A stretch of 64,000 nucleotides of DNA, taken from Sthenelais limicola (Eukaryota; Annelida; Polychaeta; Phyllodocida; Sigalionidae). A program made the position numbers and the translations under genes. The notes beneath the pieces are model-generated. The model was not told the DNA's origin. It worked only from the letters and a program-made list of their open reading frames with translations, and did no database searches. The stretch spans positions 143,115,424-143,179,423 of the forward strand of contig OW804096.1 in NCBI GenBank assembly GCA_942159475.1. The letters run 5' to 3'. Positions 10,469 to 21,822 of this stretch are shown one piece after another (positions within the stretch are counted from its first letter, which is position 1; each line of letters begins with the position of its first letter).

Positions 10469-10718
10469 GGGTCAGATTTTCAGAAAATGTACAATTCAAC
10501 TTCGCCAATCTTCTCAAATAACCCAAAAAGTAAATTCTGCTGAATTAGACTGAAATTTGGCCAATACTAGGTAAATCCGAGTATGTTCGGCATTGCATTG
10601 ATTCTAGCAATCTGTTTGGTTAGGTTGAACTGTATTTTGAACCTTATTTTCGTCTGAAATTTGGGTTATTTGAGAAGATTGGTGAAGGTGAATTGTACAT
10701 TTTCTGAAAATCTGACCC
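10469..10718 (+). mobile_element. MITE A with both ends carrying the right-end sequence
   Basis: The first ~60 bp are an inverted copy of this element's own right end (GCCAATCTTCTCAAATAACCC against GGGTTATTTGAGAAGATTGG). The normal left subterminal part is missing and the rest is a plus-oriented A. This gives terminal arms of about 60 bp instead of about 28. Confidence 0.8.
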
Positions 10719-11012
10719 AACTACGTAGTCCTGTGGATATTTAGTCAATAAAGTTCAAACCTCCTGTCCCACCCACCCCCAATCCATTTCTGCATCTGTA
10801 ATTCCATTGGATTAATCGGGGCCTTGAATACATGGTAATGCCATGTGTGACATGAAGACATGTCTCCTCTTCACATCTAATTAAAACTAATGTGAATCAG
10901 TTCAGCAGCGACAAACTGCACGCGTGTGCAGGACAGCACTACTGAGGGCCTTAATCATTATTGTAATCAGCTCCTCATGGGTCAGATTTCCAGAAAATGC
11001 ACAATCGAAGAT

Positions 11013-11562
11013 AAGATAAGATAAGAAAATCTTTTATTTGTCAATAGCTCGATATTACATTATGAAAGGAGACAAACAGGTCTACATGTCTATATAAAAG
11101 AAGTGTTCCATTTCTACCGACAGTTACCTTCGGTTTTGGATGTATTTGGCCTATACTGGACCGAGTGAGAAATAAAAGAAAGTAAGAAAGCATATATATA
11201 TATATGGGTGAAATCGGCAGAAAATGTACAATTCACGTTCACCAATCTTCTCAATTATCCCAAATTTCAGACAAAAATAAAGTTCAAAATACAGTTCAAC
11301 CTAACCAACCAGATTGCTAGAATCGATGTAATGCTGAATACACTCAAATTTACATAGTATTGGCCAGATTTCAGCCTAATTGAGCAGAAGTTACTAAACG
11401 TGTACAGCTGCCAATTGTACATTTTCTGAAAATTTGACCCATATATCAGAAGGATCCTACGACAATGACAATATATCATCTGTTTTAATGTAGCATCGAA
11501 TAAAGCATCGAATAATTGTGCAAGAGCCCTTTTGTTTTTATTTTTCGCTATACTGCGAGGTG
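11013..11562 (-). mobile_element. Non-LTR retrotransposon 3' end with (TATCT)n tail
   Basis: On the minus strand, AATAAAAGATTTTC is followed by three TTATC-type repeats ending at about 11013. A short pentamer tail after AATAAA is typical of several LINE/SINE groups. An A element (11206-11440) has jumped into it. No coding remnant is visible. Confidence 0.45.
11206..11440 (-). mobile_element. MITE A
   Basis: The left tip has the GGGTGAAATCGGCAG variant and the right tip is standard. ATAT on both sides. Confidence 0.82.
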
Positions 11563-11611
11563 TCAATCTACAGTTCTACACATCTCTCAAATTCTGCTAA
11601 ATAAGTCTGAA

Positions 11612-11851
11612 GGCCTTATCATGGAGTATATTTAGTCACTTACTGACATGGGTTTTCTTGATACCCATGAAGAAACATTGCAAACTTTGTTTTCGAAAAT
11701 AAAAATGTCAAACTTAAAATATAGAAAAACTTCCTAGGATACCTAGTGTATACTATCATTGGAATCGGCTTGATACCCTCTTTTCAAATAAGGTGATATC
11801 TCAAAATTCATTTTTTGCGACTTAGGAAACATTTTCCTGAAAACGGATCAC
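11612..11851 (+). mobile_element. MITE B, right part only
   Basis: Starts within the B interior (CTTATCATGGAGTATATTTAG) and runs to the AAAACGGATCAC tip. Confidence 0.7.
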
Positions 11852-11917
11852 GTTTGTCTGTCACACATGTTATCCAGTGTTCTGACCAATGTCTTGATTA
11901 GTGTGACATCTCCATTG

Positions 11918-12152
11918 GGGTTGAGTCGCCAGAAAATGTACAATTGGTCTTAACCAATCCTCTCAAATAACCCAAATTTAAGACGAAAATCAGGTTCAAA
12001 ATACAGTTCAACATAACCAGACCGATTTTTGGAATGAGTACAATACAGAATATACTCAGATATACCTAGTATTTGCCCTTTTTTATTCCAATTTAGCAGA
12101 ATTTGATAAAAGTGCAGAACTGTAGATTGTGCATTTTCTGAAAATCTGACCC
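11918..12152 (-). mobile_element. MITE A (A2) with a variant left tip
   Basis: The left tip is GGGTTGAGTCGCCAG and the right tip is standard AAAATCTGACCC. The flanking 4-mers do not match. Confidence 0.82.
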
Positions 12153-12384
12153 ATCAGGCATGAGACATTTACTGCTACAATAGTTTGCTTTACAAGTGTT
12201 CAGTGTGTCAATATGCGCGTGGCATGTCTCCATCACAATCATTAGTTCCCTCTGTAGTGTTTTGCCCCCACTGTCAACCACTGAGACACCCGGGCTTGAG
12301 CTCGTTATGCAGTCTTCTCTGGGTCGCCACTCAGCAAGGCTGTATATTGTCACTTGAGACAGGCGCTGAACTAAAAAAACAAAT

Positions 12385-12620
12385 GGGTCAGATTTTCAGA
12401 AAATGTATAATTCATCTGCGCCAATCTTCTCAAATGACCCAAATTTCAGACGAAAATAAAGGACAAAATACAGTTCAACCTAACCAAACCGATTGCTAGA
12501 ATCAATGCAATGCTGAATATACTCAAATTTACCTTGTATTGGCCACATTGCAGTCTAAGTTTTACAAAATTTACTAAATGTGTACAGCTGCCAATTGTAC
12601 ATTTTCTGAAAACCTGACCC
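12385..12620 (-). mobile_element. MITE A with AAAT target duplication
   Basis: AAAT at 12381-12384 and 12621-12624, complete tips. Confidence 0.9.
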
Positions 12621-12730
12621 AAATAAATATACCTTGCTAAATAGGAGCAATGCTCAATGCAGAAAATGTATACTTACAGTAGCATATACGGGCGTAAATT
12701 AGTTTTACTGATTAAGGAAATAAGCTATAT

Positions 12731-12965
12731 GGGTCAGATTTTCACAAAATGTACAATTGGCAGCTGTACTCATTTAGTAAATTCTGCTAAATCAGACTGC
12801 AATTTGGCCAATACTAGGTAAATTCGAGTATATTCGGCATTGCATTGATTCTAGCAATCTGTTTGGTAAGGTTAAACAGCTTTTTGAACTTTATTTTCGT
12901 CTGAAATGTGGGTTATTTGAGAGGATTGGTGAAGGTGAATTGTACATTTTCTGAAGATTTCACCC
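12731..12965 (+). mobile_element. MITE A
   Basis: ATAT at 12727-12730 and 12966-12969. The right tip is the CACCC variant (GAAGATTTCACCC). Confidence 0.88.
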
Positions 12966-13065
12966 ATATACAATCAAATGAGTTGCTATAAAATATACCC
13001 GTACTTCACCACTCAATGGATTCAAGGTTTGAGTAGACTAATATAGTTCTATGAAAGAATTACCA

Positions 13066-13431
13066 GGGTCAGATCTTCAGAACATGTACATATGGTCTTC
13101 ACCAATCCTCTCAAATACCCCAAATCTAAGACAAAAATGTTTAGTTAGGTTAAACTGCATTTTGAAAGTTATTTTCACCTGAAATTTGGGTTATTTGATA
13201 GGATTGGCAAAGTTGAATTGTACATTTTCTGAAAATCTGACCCATATATCACTATGTGAAAATTCCGTTAAAATAATTTCTTAAAACAAAAAAAAACAGA
13301 CAGATTTATTGAATGAATGCAATACAGAATACACTCAGATATACCTAGTATTTATCAATTTTCACTCTAATTTAGCAGAATTTGATAGATGTGTAGAACT
13401 GTAGATTGTGCATTTTCTGAAAATCTGACCC
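13066..13431 (-). mobile_element. Composite MITE A (A2 interrupted by A1 material)
   Basis: A2 left end (13066-13138) and A2 right two-thirds (about 13298-13431) surround a plus-oriented A right half (to 13243) plus about 55 bp of unrelated sequence. The parts join without recognisable target duplications, as expected from template switching. Confidence 0.55.
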
Positions 13432-13621
13432 AGCAGATACCAGAGCAATGAAAGCCTTCCCTCTGTTCTCTGGCAAACACTGTGTAGGCTATTTTTAGAC
13501 TTCAGTGAGAACCAGAGTCCATCGCGCCCATCCCTTCTTTGTTGAGTCATCATTTTAACCCTCTTAATTCTCTCCATTTGGTTGAGTGGGATGCTGCTAT
13601 TTGTGCTGCTATTTGTGCAAC

Positions 13622-13813
13622 TTAGACCAAAGAAATCTAAAAACCCGCAGTCATACAAAAAATAGGAGGAACCTAATAGTTCTGCAGCCCACATCAACAA
13701 AAATAACAAATTCTATAATATATAAGTGTCAAACCAGATGGAATGAACTCCCAACTGAGGCTCATGCATATATTGACAGAAAAGACTTCACAAAGTTCCA
13801 TACAAACTATTGA
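13622..13813 (+). pseudogene. LINE ORF2 C-terminal remnant
   Basis: The final ~63 codons read IIYKCQTRWNELPTEAHAY...DFTKFHTNY-stop. The W-N-x-L-P pattern followed by a Phe-Lys-rich end is the usual C-terminus of CR1/L2/Jockey-type ORF2 proteins, and the large LINE here ends similarly with IWNDMPLELRD. It has no N-terminal part and is not functional. Confidence 0.6.
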
Positions 13814-14548
13814 TTGTCTAGAAAGTATCTCGCAAAGTGTAACCACTTATAACTATTGTATGTAACCACTGTTAACATTTTAACACTTATGTTATATTTT
13901 GTGCCATCCAACACCTTGTATATAACTACTGGAATAGCGTTTTTTATTATATATGCTTCTGGTGCTTCTGGTGCTACTTATATTTTATTGTAATTTTAGT
14001 CTCATTAGATGCATATGTTAGTGATACTTGTATTTTCTTATAATCACATAGATGCTACAAAACAAAAAGGGCCTAGTACAAACATACAAGGGCCTAGTAC
14101 AAACATTTAAGGTCTCTCACTCAAGTCCATGTAATCAGAGACACTCACTAACTTTTATATATATAATGTTTATATTGGGATGGATGACTCAGTGCAGCAT
14201 TGCTGAAAGATTGTTATTACAAATTATATTACAACTAAAACTGTGAGTCCTATACAATGCCATCTACAGAGCCACCTTCTTGCCTCTATATAAGACCCAC
14301 AAAGTCAAAAACTTAATATTTTCTCACTCGATAAGATGATATATGATGGCTATATGATATGATATTATAAAATGTAACAAACCCCCAACCTTAGCACCAC
14401 AACCAAACCCCTAGTCAACCCCTAAACTAGCTAGTCATCCCTCTGTAGCTAGGCATGCATGGAAAGTCCAGGTCTTGACCTGACATGTACAACCTATATT
14501 TTGTAAACTAGTCACGAAATAAAAGAATTTTATTATTATTATTATTAT
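13622..14548 (+). mobile_element. 5'-truncated LINE ending in (ATT)n
   Basis: A coding remnant at 13622-13813 is followed by about 700 bp of 3' UTR, an AATAAA-like signal (GAAATAAAAGAATT near 14517) and an ATT-repeat tail at 14530-14548. Inside, GGGCCTAGTACAAACAT is directly repeated near 14070 and 14092. Confidence 0.6.
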
Positions 14549-14601
14549 ACTCGCATTGGAAACATTCCTCCATGGGTCGGTTCACCAGGACGCGGACAAT
14601 T

Positions 14602-14997
14602 GTGATGTGTTACAGGAAAATGAGTCAAAAGCCGCAAAACTTATATTTTTCAATATGTTTTTTTACAAGATTTCTTTATTGAAATGTTCTGATTCTTAAA
14701 GGGTTTAGTATATATAGTCATATGACTTCATATAACATTTATCAGGACATTGTATCGAATAAATCCTTGCGTTTTGAAGACCTTTGTATGGAGTATATTT
14801 AGTTACTTTACTGGTAATTACCCATCCAGAAACATTGCAAACATTTTTTTTCAAAAATAATATTATCAAACTCAAAATATAGAAATACATATTAGGTGTC
14901 CTATTGTTTACTATCATTGGAATCAACTTGATCTCATCTTTACAAATATGGTGATATCTCAAAATCTATATTCTTCAACTCATTTTCCTAAAACAGA
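14602..14997 (+). mobile_element. MITE B with decayed right tip
   Basis: The left tip GTGATGTGTTACAGG follows AATT (14598-14601). The right tip has decayed to CCTAAAACAGACTT. Upstream, 14574-14601 resembles a family A tip, so B may have entered the AATT inside an A terminus. Confidence 0.75.
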
Positions 14998-16088
14998 CTT
15001 GGGCACTTCGCTACAGATTAGATAAATGGCAGATATTACCAAAATAAACAACTGTTGATTTGAATGTAGCTTGTCTTCTACTAGGATTATTTGTTATAAC
15101 TTGGTTTATAACTTGAATATATATTTAGAATATTGTAGAGCTATTGTAGAAGGAGAAATAAATAGAGACCGGAGGCTTGAGATCCCGAGATCCGACTGAC
15201 TATTTTATTATCCAAATGATACACATGAGTTGTAGAATGGTCGTGGGTGTTGGTGATAGGCTGATACATTTCTATGAACTCTGATGTTACCTGATCCTCT
15301 TAATAGACTTGCATAGTACTGCGATTAATTAATTCAATAAGTAATAATTAGTGTTAATGATAATTTGGAATATTAATAATAATGTGGTTAATCATTGTTA
15401 TGCAATCATTGAATAATGTTGCGTAATATGATATAACATATTTTTATCTTTTATCTTGTGAGGTGCAATAAGTGGGGTGCAATAACAATATTCTTATTGT
15501 ATGCATACAATAAGAATGTAGTTGTCTAAACATAGTTATCTCCACACTGTGGGACTATGTGTATGGATTTGTTCACATGCTTCGCCGAGACCCGAAGTTC
15601 CTTGTTTAAGTTGTTAATTTCATAGTTCTATGTAGCAAAGTATCAACTTAAGAACCAGACAAGCGCCTTGGCTCTCCGCGAAGCACATCAACAAATTCAT
15701 AGGCATAAACAGAAGCGGGGGTGCTTTGATTGTCTCTGATACATGTCTAACTTTTTCAGTGATATTCGATAATATTTGATCAAATTGCATGCACACATAT
15801 ATATAATGAATATAGAATGGAACTCGCCGTCCTAATAACACATTTATTGGACTTGATTCATCTGCGTAAGCATTCTGCATATTGCATCATGCTTACATGG
15901 ACGAATCAAGTCCTATATTTTGTTTCTTACTGGCACCTTTTCCATTCTCACTGTATATCAACGTACAACTCACTTCAATATAATTTCTCTCAAGGCCTTA
16001 CTATTTAGATACAAATTCTTTAATTATGTGCTGTTAGATTGTTTTTTGTCTGATATTCTGTGTATCTGGGAATAATGCCCACACTTGG
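14998..16088. other. No gene or named element seen
   Basis: AT-rich sequence. A short inverted repeat (TTCTTATTGTATGCATACAATAAGAA, two 13-bp arms) spans about 15491-15516. Frames of 60-86 codons here show no family signal. Confidence 0.5.
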
Positions 16089-16212
16089 CTAGAATCAATG
16101 CAATGCCGAACATAGTCGAATTTACCTGGTATTGACCAAATTGCAGCCTAATTTAGAAGAATTTCCTAAATGTGTACAGCTGCCAATTGTACATTTTCTG
16201 AAAATATGACCC
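16089..16212 (-). mobile_element. MITE A, right half
   Basis: Begins in the A interior (GCTAGAATCAATGCAATG) and runs to a GAAAATATGACCC tip. Confidence 0.75.
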
Positions 16213-16296
16213 TGTAGTCAGTCTACTATCCACCCATTGGGGCCCGGCCAAGCTCTCACTGCAACTCTGTGCAGCGCCAGATTCTACTGGGCACAC

Positions 16297-16390
16297 TACT
16301 GTGCCTTGCAAGTGCTTTGAACATAAACTCCCCTTTATCGCCCAGTTCTCTATTTGTCTTCTTTCTGGGAGCATATATTATTTTTTACCA
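16297..16390 (+). repeat. Repeat G, copy 1
   Basis: About 90 bp is the reverse complement of 21116-21215 (GTGCCTTGCAAGTGCTTTGA ... GCCCAGTTCTCTAT ... CTTCTTTCTGGGA). Both copies lie beside A-element ends. The class is unknown. Confidence 0.65.
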
Positions 16391-16726
16391 TAATGCAGGC
16401 GCCTAATATCAAGTCTAGGTTCAGTGTTGAGAGTATTCCTCCAAAGCTAAAGCCACTAATAGTGCCATTAGAATGCCTACTCCAGAACTGGGATATCTAT
16501 TAGTGCAGTAGGCGTCTAATCACCGACATACTGCTGTTATCTCATGTGAGAGACTGTAGAGCAGTGAAGCTGATTTTAGCAGGTCTCATTAATGTGTATA
16601 TCTACCTGTTATAAAGTGTTGAATTGAATATATGTAAATTATGTGGCGTATAACTAAATGTATTTGTCCTTGTGTTTTACAGGTGAGTGTATGACGTAAT
16701 GTGTCACCAGTACCCAGCTGTGGGAG

Positions 16727-16776
16727 GGCCAAGGTCAGGGCCAAGGTCAGAACCAAGGTCAGAGCCAAGGTTAGGC
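16727..16776. repeat. 12-bp tandem repeat carrying CCAAGGTCA
   Basis: Four units 12 bp apart starting near 16729, 16741, 16753 and 16765. The first three hold CCAAGGTCA, the extended nuclear-receptor half-site recognised by ERR/SF-1-type factors, as direct repeats with a 6-bp gap. The fourth reads CCAAGGTTA. Confidence 0.6.
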
Positions 16777-16819
16777 AGGTAACAGTCGGAGGTCACGCCC
16801 ACCGCGCAATGTTGGACTC

Positions 16820-17507
16820 CACTAAACTAAATTCTACTTGCAGGAAACAAGCCATGTTCAGCATGGACTATTTGAGATGTGTTTTAGGAAAATGAGTCAT
16901 AAGTCGCAAAGTTGATATTTTTCATTAGATCCCTTTATTGAAATGTTCTGATATTTAGGGGGTTTAACATTTATATTCAGATCAATCCATGTAACAAAAT
17001 TCAGGACGTTGTATTAAATATATCCTTGCGTTTTAAAGGCCTTTGTATGGAGTATATTTAGTTACTTTACTGGTAATTACCCATCCAGAAACATTGCAAG
17101 CTTTTTTTTTCAAAAGTAAAAATATCAAACATGAAATATATGAATATATATTAGGTGTCCTAGTGTTTACTATCATTTGAATCGCCTTGATCTCCTCTTT
17201 TCAAATATGATGATATCTCAAAATCTACTTTTTTAGACTTATGACTCATTTTTCTAAAACGGATCACATTTTTCATTGCTATAATGTCAATATCCATGTG
17301 TTATACATGTTTCCATAACACAAGTCCTCATCTTTCCCATCATGCATTTGGTTTTCATAGATCATTTATAGAAGCTCTGATATTGGTGAAAATATTCTTG
17401 CAATTTTTTATAAAAATGTTGCCAAATATTTGTATGTCAGATTTCAACAGAATCTATCCCAGCATGCACTGCAGTACACATGCGCAGTGAGACGTGCAAC
17501 TCCCCTA
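16820..17507 (+). mobile_element. MITE C interrupted by MITE B
   Basis: The C interior (CCATGTTCAGCATGG...) stops at 16873 and resumes at 17268 (ATGTCAATATCCATG). The right end keeps ACATGCGCAGTGA and CTCCCCTAT. The left 100 bp or so of C is missing or too diverged. Confidence 0.7.
16874..17267 (+). mobile_element. MITE B nested in MITE C, ATTT duplication
   Basis: 394 bp with ATTT at 16870-16873 and 17268-17271. C copies elsewhere have a single CTATTTATCAATGC at this point, so the empty site confirms the duplication. Confidence 0.9.
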
Positions 17508-17663
17508 TAGTAAGCAACTAATATTATTCACATTGGAACTGTAAGATAGGAATACCAAGGGACTTCTCGCTCATCACCATCACAAAGGTGGATGCATCTA
17601 AGAGTCGCTTGTGTTTATTTGACTCAGTGGATGAAACTTGGGGGAATGGGGGTCAGGGAGTGA

Positions 17664-17676
17664 GGGGGGGGGGGGG
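17664..17676 (+). repeat. G13 homopolymer
   Basis: Thirteen consecutive G within a longer G-rich stretch starting near 17640. Confidence 0.9.
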
Positions 17677-17732
17677 TGAAGCAGATAAAAGTGTGACAGG
17701 GATAAACACTGAATAACGGGGAGTCTCTAACT

Positions 17733-17967
17733 GGGTCAGATTTTAAGAAAATGCACAATCTACAGTTCTACACATCTATCAAATTCTGCTAAATTAGTGT
17801 GAATATTGATAAATACTAGGTATATCTGAATGTATTCTGTATTGTATTCATTCAATAAATCTGTTTGGTTATGTTGAACTGCATTTTGAACCTGATTTTC
17901 ATCTTAAATTTGAGTTATTTGAGAGGATTGTTGACGGCCAATTGTACATTTTCTGAAGATCTGACCC
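17733..17967 (+). mobile_element. MITE A (A2)
   Basis: Complete. The flanks AACT and AATT differ by one base. Confidence 0.86.
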
Positions 17968-18275
17968 AATTGTTTAATATCAAGTTCAGCTATCTTCTCT
18001 TAGCCGTGAATCTCCTTGTAGCGCAATTAAACAAAATCTGATGCTAGGATAAAATGAAGTGCTAACGGTCGGAAATTACCCCCGTTATTACCCCCGTTAT
18101 CGCTACCTCCATACACCGGGCGCCATATTGCATCTCGTCCTTTCACGCGAGTGATCCCGTGGCCATGACAGCAATTAGTCGTACCCTACAGGTCGCCATC
18201 TCAGGTTACTATCGCTAGGCTGGAATCTTTCTACTTGAAAGCCACTAAACCGCTTTCAAGATTGAAATTCCATAT

Positions 18276-18680
18276 GTGGTGTGTTTTAGGATAATGAGTC
18301 ATAAGTCACAAAAATTGAATTTTGTGATATTATCATATTTGTAAAGATGAGACCAAGGGGATTCCAATGAATATAAACATTGAAGGCATCTAATAAGTAT
18401 TTCTATATTTTAAGTTTGATATTTTTATTTCTGAAAAAAAAAGTTTTCAATATCATTGGGTGGACAATTACTATTAAAGTAGCTAAATATACTCTATGGG
18501 ATGACCCTATAAATGCATGACAATATTTAATACACTTGCAATTTGGTACATGTATTCATACTTTATCCAACGTTAGTCACAATAAGAATGAGGACATTCC
18601 TACAAAGAGATTTTGGGAATATATCACTTTGAAAAGTATCAATTTTGCGACATATGACTCATTTTCCTGAAACACATCAC
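18276..18680 (-). mobile_element. MITE B, full length
   Basis: 405 bp with ATAT at 18272-18275 and 18681-18684. Confidence 0.88.
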
Positions 18681-18862
18681 ATATTCACTAATTTCAAATC
18701 AACTGCGAGATTATTGCGAGCTGCCTTACTCGTACTTTTCTGATTATAGATTTCATGAAGCTGCATTCTCAGCTATGATGACAAAACAAATCTAACCAGA
18801 TTTACTCATAGTATGACAGAATATATCAATGTTTTGTTGCTGTAATAAGTATGGTTATACCA

Positions 18863-19099
18863 GGATGAAATCGCCAGAAAATGCACAATTTGCCTTCACC
18901 AATCTTCTCAAACAACACAAATTTCAGACAAAATTAAAGTTCATAGCACAGTTCAACCTAACCAAACCTATTGTTAGAATCAATGCAATGCCGAATATAT
19001 ACTCCAATTTACCTAGTATTGGCCAAATTGCAGCCTGATTCAGCAGAATTTACTAAATGTGTACAGCTGCCAATTGTACATTTTCTGAAAATCGGACCC
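18863..19099 (-). mobile_element. MITE A
   Basis: The left tip is the GGATGAAATCGCCAG variant and the right tip is ATCGGACCC. Confidence 0.8.
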
Positions 19100-19791
19100 A
19101 CAATGATTTGAAGTCATATCGGCCGAGCGAAATGGGCCGCCAGGGGGCGATAATAAGGGAAACCACCGCAGGAAAGTATAAATCTGGACTTTTATGACTG
19201 AATATTTTACTAGTGTGGTGAATAAATGGATTTGATTTTGAAAATAAGTTTATTCAGGAACAATAACATTGCATCACGATGATATTCTCAGTATTGCCTG
19301 ATATTACAAATAAGTGTTTAAGTGTTTAAGGCATACTTCCCTAAGTGACATTACAGAAATAGCACGTTAAACAATACATAGTAAAAATAACAATATAAAT
19401 CAATGACTACATTAATGTGACGGTCTCTGCCATTTCCAGTCTTCGCTGACAGGGCAATAAGATTGGAAATAGATTTTTATTCCGAAATCTGTTCATACAT
19501 ACAATAATATATTACAATACATCGTACATAATAAGTAAATCTGGAATTCGGCTTTAATAATCATCTGCAATCAGGTCTTCCAGACTGCCCAAACAGATAA
19601 AATGAGGTGTACAAGTTTGTAATGTTTTTTAAATGTCTATCCATAGATTAATGATCGTATCATTAAAGTTGGTTTTGGTTCTTACCATATTATTGTTGTT
19701 TGTTGACTTGTGTTGTGGAGTCTTGGCTCGTGTTGTTGGTTTTCATTCACTTCACTCGCTTTGTTTTTACTGTTTTTCAATGTCAGTCTAT
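19100..19791. other. No gene seen; possible weak retrotransposon end
   Basis: Near 19205-19260 the minus strand reads AATAAACTTATTTTCAAAATC then AAATCC, which could be a decayed retrotransposon tail. The remainder is unassigned. Confidence 0.3.
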
Positions 19792-20026
19792 GGGTCAGAT
19801 TTTCTGAAAATGTACAATTCACCTTCCCGAATCCTCTCAAATAATCCAAATTTCAGACGAAAATAAAGTTCAAAGTACAATTTAACCTAACCAAACTGAT
19901 TGCTAGAATCAATGCAATGCCAAATATACTCGAATTTACCTAGTATTGACCAAATTGCAGCCTAATTGAGCAGAATTGACTAAATGTGTCGAGCTGCCAA
20001 TTGTACATTTTCTGAAAATCTGACCC
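19792..20026 (-). mobile_element. MITE A with CTAT target duplication
   Basis: CTAT at 19788-19791 and 20027-20030. This non-palindromic duplication places the element ends at GGGTC/GACCC. Confidence 0.92.
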
Positions 20027-20147
20027 CTATATTTCTAAGGTTTATTCCACTTTGTGACTTCTCTTTAAGGAATATTATCACCATAGTTAGAAATCGCAGA
20101 GACATTCAAGTAACTGTCGAGTCAAGACGATTATATAATAAGTAATT

Positions 20148-20381
20148 GGTTCAGATTTTCAGAAAATGTACAATTGGCAGCTCTACACATTTAGAAACTT
20201 TGCTAAATTAGATTGAAAAATGATAAATACTGGGTATATCTGAGTATGTTTGGTATCGTGTTGATTTAAAGTATCTGTTTTGCTATGTTATTATGTATTT
20301 TGAAGCTGATTTTAGTATTAAATCTGGGTTATTTGTGAGGATTGGTGAAGGTGAATTGTACATTTTCTGAAAATTTGACCC
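20148..20381 (+). mobile_element. MITE A (A3) with AATT target duplication
   Basis: AATT at 20144-20147 and 20382-20385. The left tip has one substitution (GGTTCAG). Confidence 0.88.
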
Positions 20382-20763
20382 AATTAAGCACTGCAGGTGA
20401 AACCTAGGCAGTGAAAATAAATTGCGATTCAGGAATTGTCAAGGACAGTCCCCAATCCATGGCTACCATCTATAGGTATGACCGAGATTCTCAGAGAGAG
20501 TCAAGGCACTACAAGCCTCTCCTAGTCCACTTCACTGCAGTAGAAGGCTTTTAATTACTTCCTGGCGAAAAATTGTTGCCGTTGCATCAGTAATTAAATA
20601 CCAGTTACAACGATAATGACTTCTAGCGTGCTTGAATGGAAGAGCATAGGAACCTCCCTGTCTCAGATTTCGTCGACTTGTAACCATCATAATATTTTTA
20701 CAAAAAATGTTTAATGGCAGATAGAGTAGTTATGAGGAGGTCTTAATTATGGGAACATTATTT

Positions 20764-21094
20764 GGGTCAGATTTTCAGAAAATGCACAGTTTTACACATC
20801 TATCAAACTCTGCTAAATTAGAGTGGCAATTGATCAATACTAGGTATATCTGAGTATATACTGTATTTTATTCATTCAATAAATCTGTCTGGGAATGTTG
20901 AACGGTATTTTGAAACTGATTTCCGATTTAAATTTGGGTTATTTGGGTTATCTTACCCAAGTATCAGTTACAACCTCCCTGTCTCAGATTCAGAATATAC
21001 TCAGATATACCCAGTATTTATCAATTTTCACTCTAATATAGCAGCATTTGATAGATGTGTAGAACTGTAGATTATGCATTTTCTGAAAATCTGA
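20764..21094. mobile_element. Inverted pair of partial MITE A (A2)
   Basis: A plus-oriented A2 (20764 to about 20950) lacks its right tip. A minus-oriented A2 right half (20986-21094) follows, giving an inverted repeat with arms of about 105 bp. The joint copies CAGTTACAAC and CTCCCTGTCTCAGATT from upstream unique DNA (about 20600 and 20650). Confidence 0.65.
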
Positions 21095-21115
21095 CATATA
21101 TCATTTGCATGCATT

Positions 21116-21215
21116 ATTGTAAAAAATAATATGTTCCCAGAAAGAAGACAAACACAGGATAGAGAACTGGGCGATAAAGGGGAGTTTATGTTCAAAGCAC
21201 TTGCAAGGCACAGTG
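21116..21215 (-). repeat. Repeat G, copy 2
   Basis: Inverted relative to 16297-16390. Its right edge runs straight into an A right tip (21216-21243), as copy 1 sits next to an A tip. Confidence 0.65.
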
Positions 21216-21521
21216 TAGATTGTGCATTTTCTGAAAATCTGACCCATATACATACTGACAAAACTCCGACATAAACTTCAGAATATATGATGAACGTGCA
21301 TGGTGAATAATAATAATTCTTGAATTATCTAAAATATTAAAAGTCCAAACCAATAGTATAGACCCACTGAATGTCCATCCACTAACTAGTGGATATGGTG
21401 GGGCATATCATGCGATGCTAAAACTGTCATTTTGATACACTAAGCATCGCCAGCGTTAAAAGCTCTACTAATGGTCCACATGCATATATACATAATAGCA
21501 TATAAGTTGCCACTTCCATAT

Positions 21522-21756
21522 GGGTCAGATTTTCAGAAAATGTACAATTGGCAGCTGCACACTTTTAGTAAATTCTGCTAAATTAGGCTGCAATTTGGTC
21601 AATACTAGGTAAATTCGAGCATATTCGGCATTGCATTGATTCTAGCAATCTGTTTGGTTAGGTTGAACTGTATTTTGAACTTTATTTTCGTCTGAAATTT
21701 GGGTTATTTGAGAGGATTGGTGAAGTTGAATTGTACATTTTCTGAAAATCTGACCC
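21522..21756 (+). mobile_element. MITE A, near-consensus copy
   Basis: 235 bp with ATAT at 21518-21521 and 21757-21760. The first and last 28 bp are exact reverse complements. It is a useful reference for the family. Confidence 0.95.
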
Positions 21757-21822
21757 ATATGCTCGCCATCAACATTGTTAGAAGTTGTACTAATGGGTAT
21801 TGGTCATGCCAACTTCATATAT

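Larger units (their letters stand above)
10979..11605 (+). mobile_element. MITE A (A2) split by an insertion
   Basis: The tip at 10979-11013 ends in CACAATC, and the matching A2 continuation (CAATCTACAGTTCTACAC) appears at about 11563. Between them lies a minus-strand retrotransposon end that itself carries another A copy. CAATC on both sides may be the target duplication of the retrotransposon. Confidence 0.5.
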
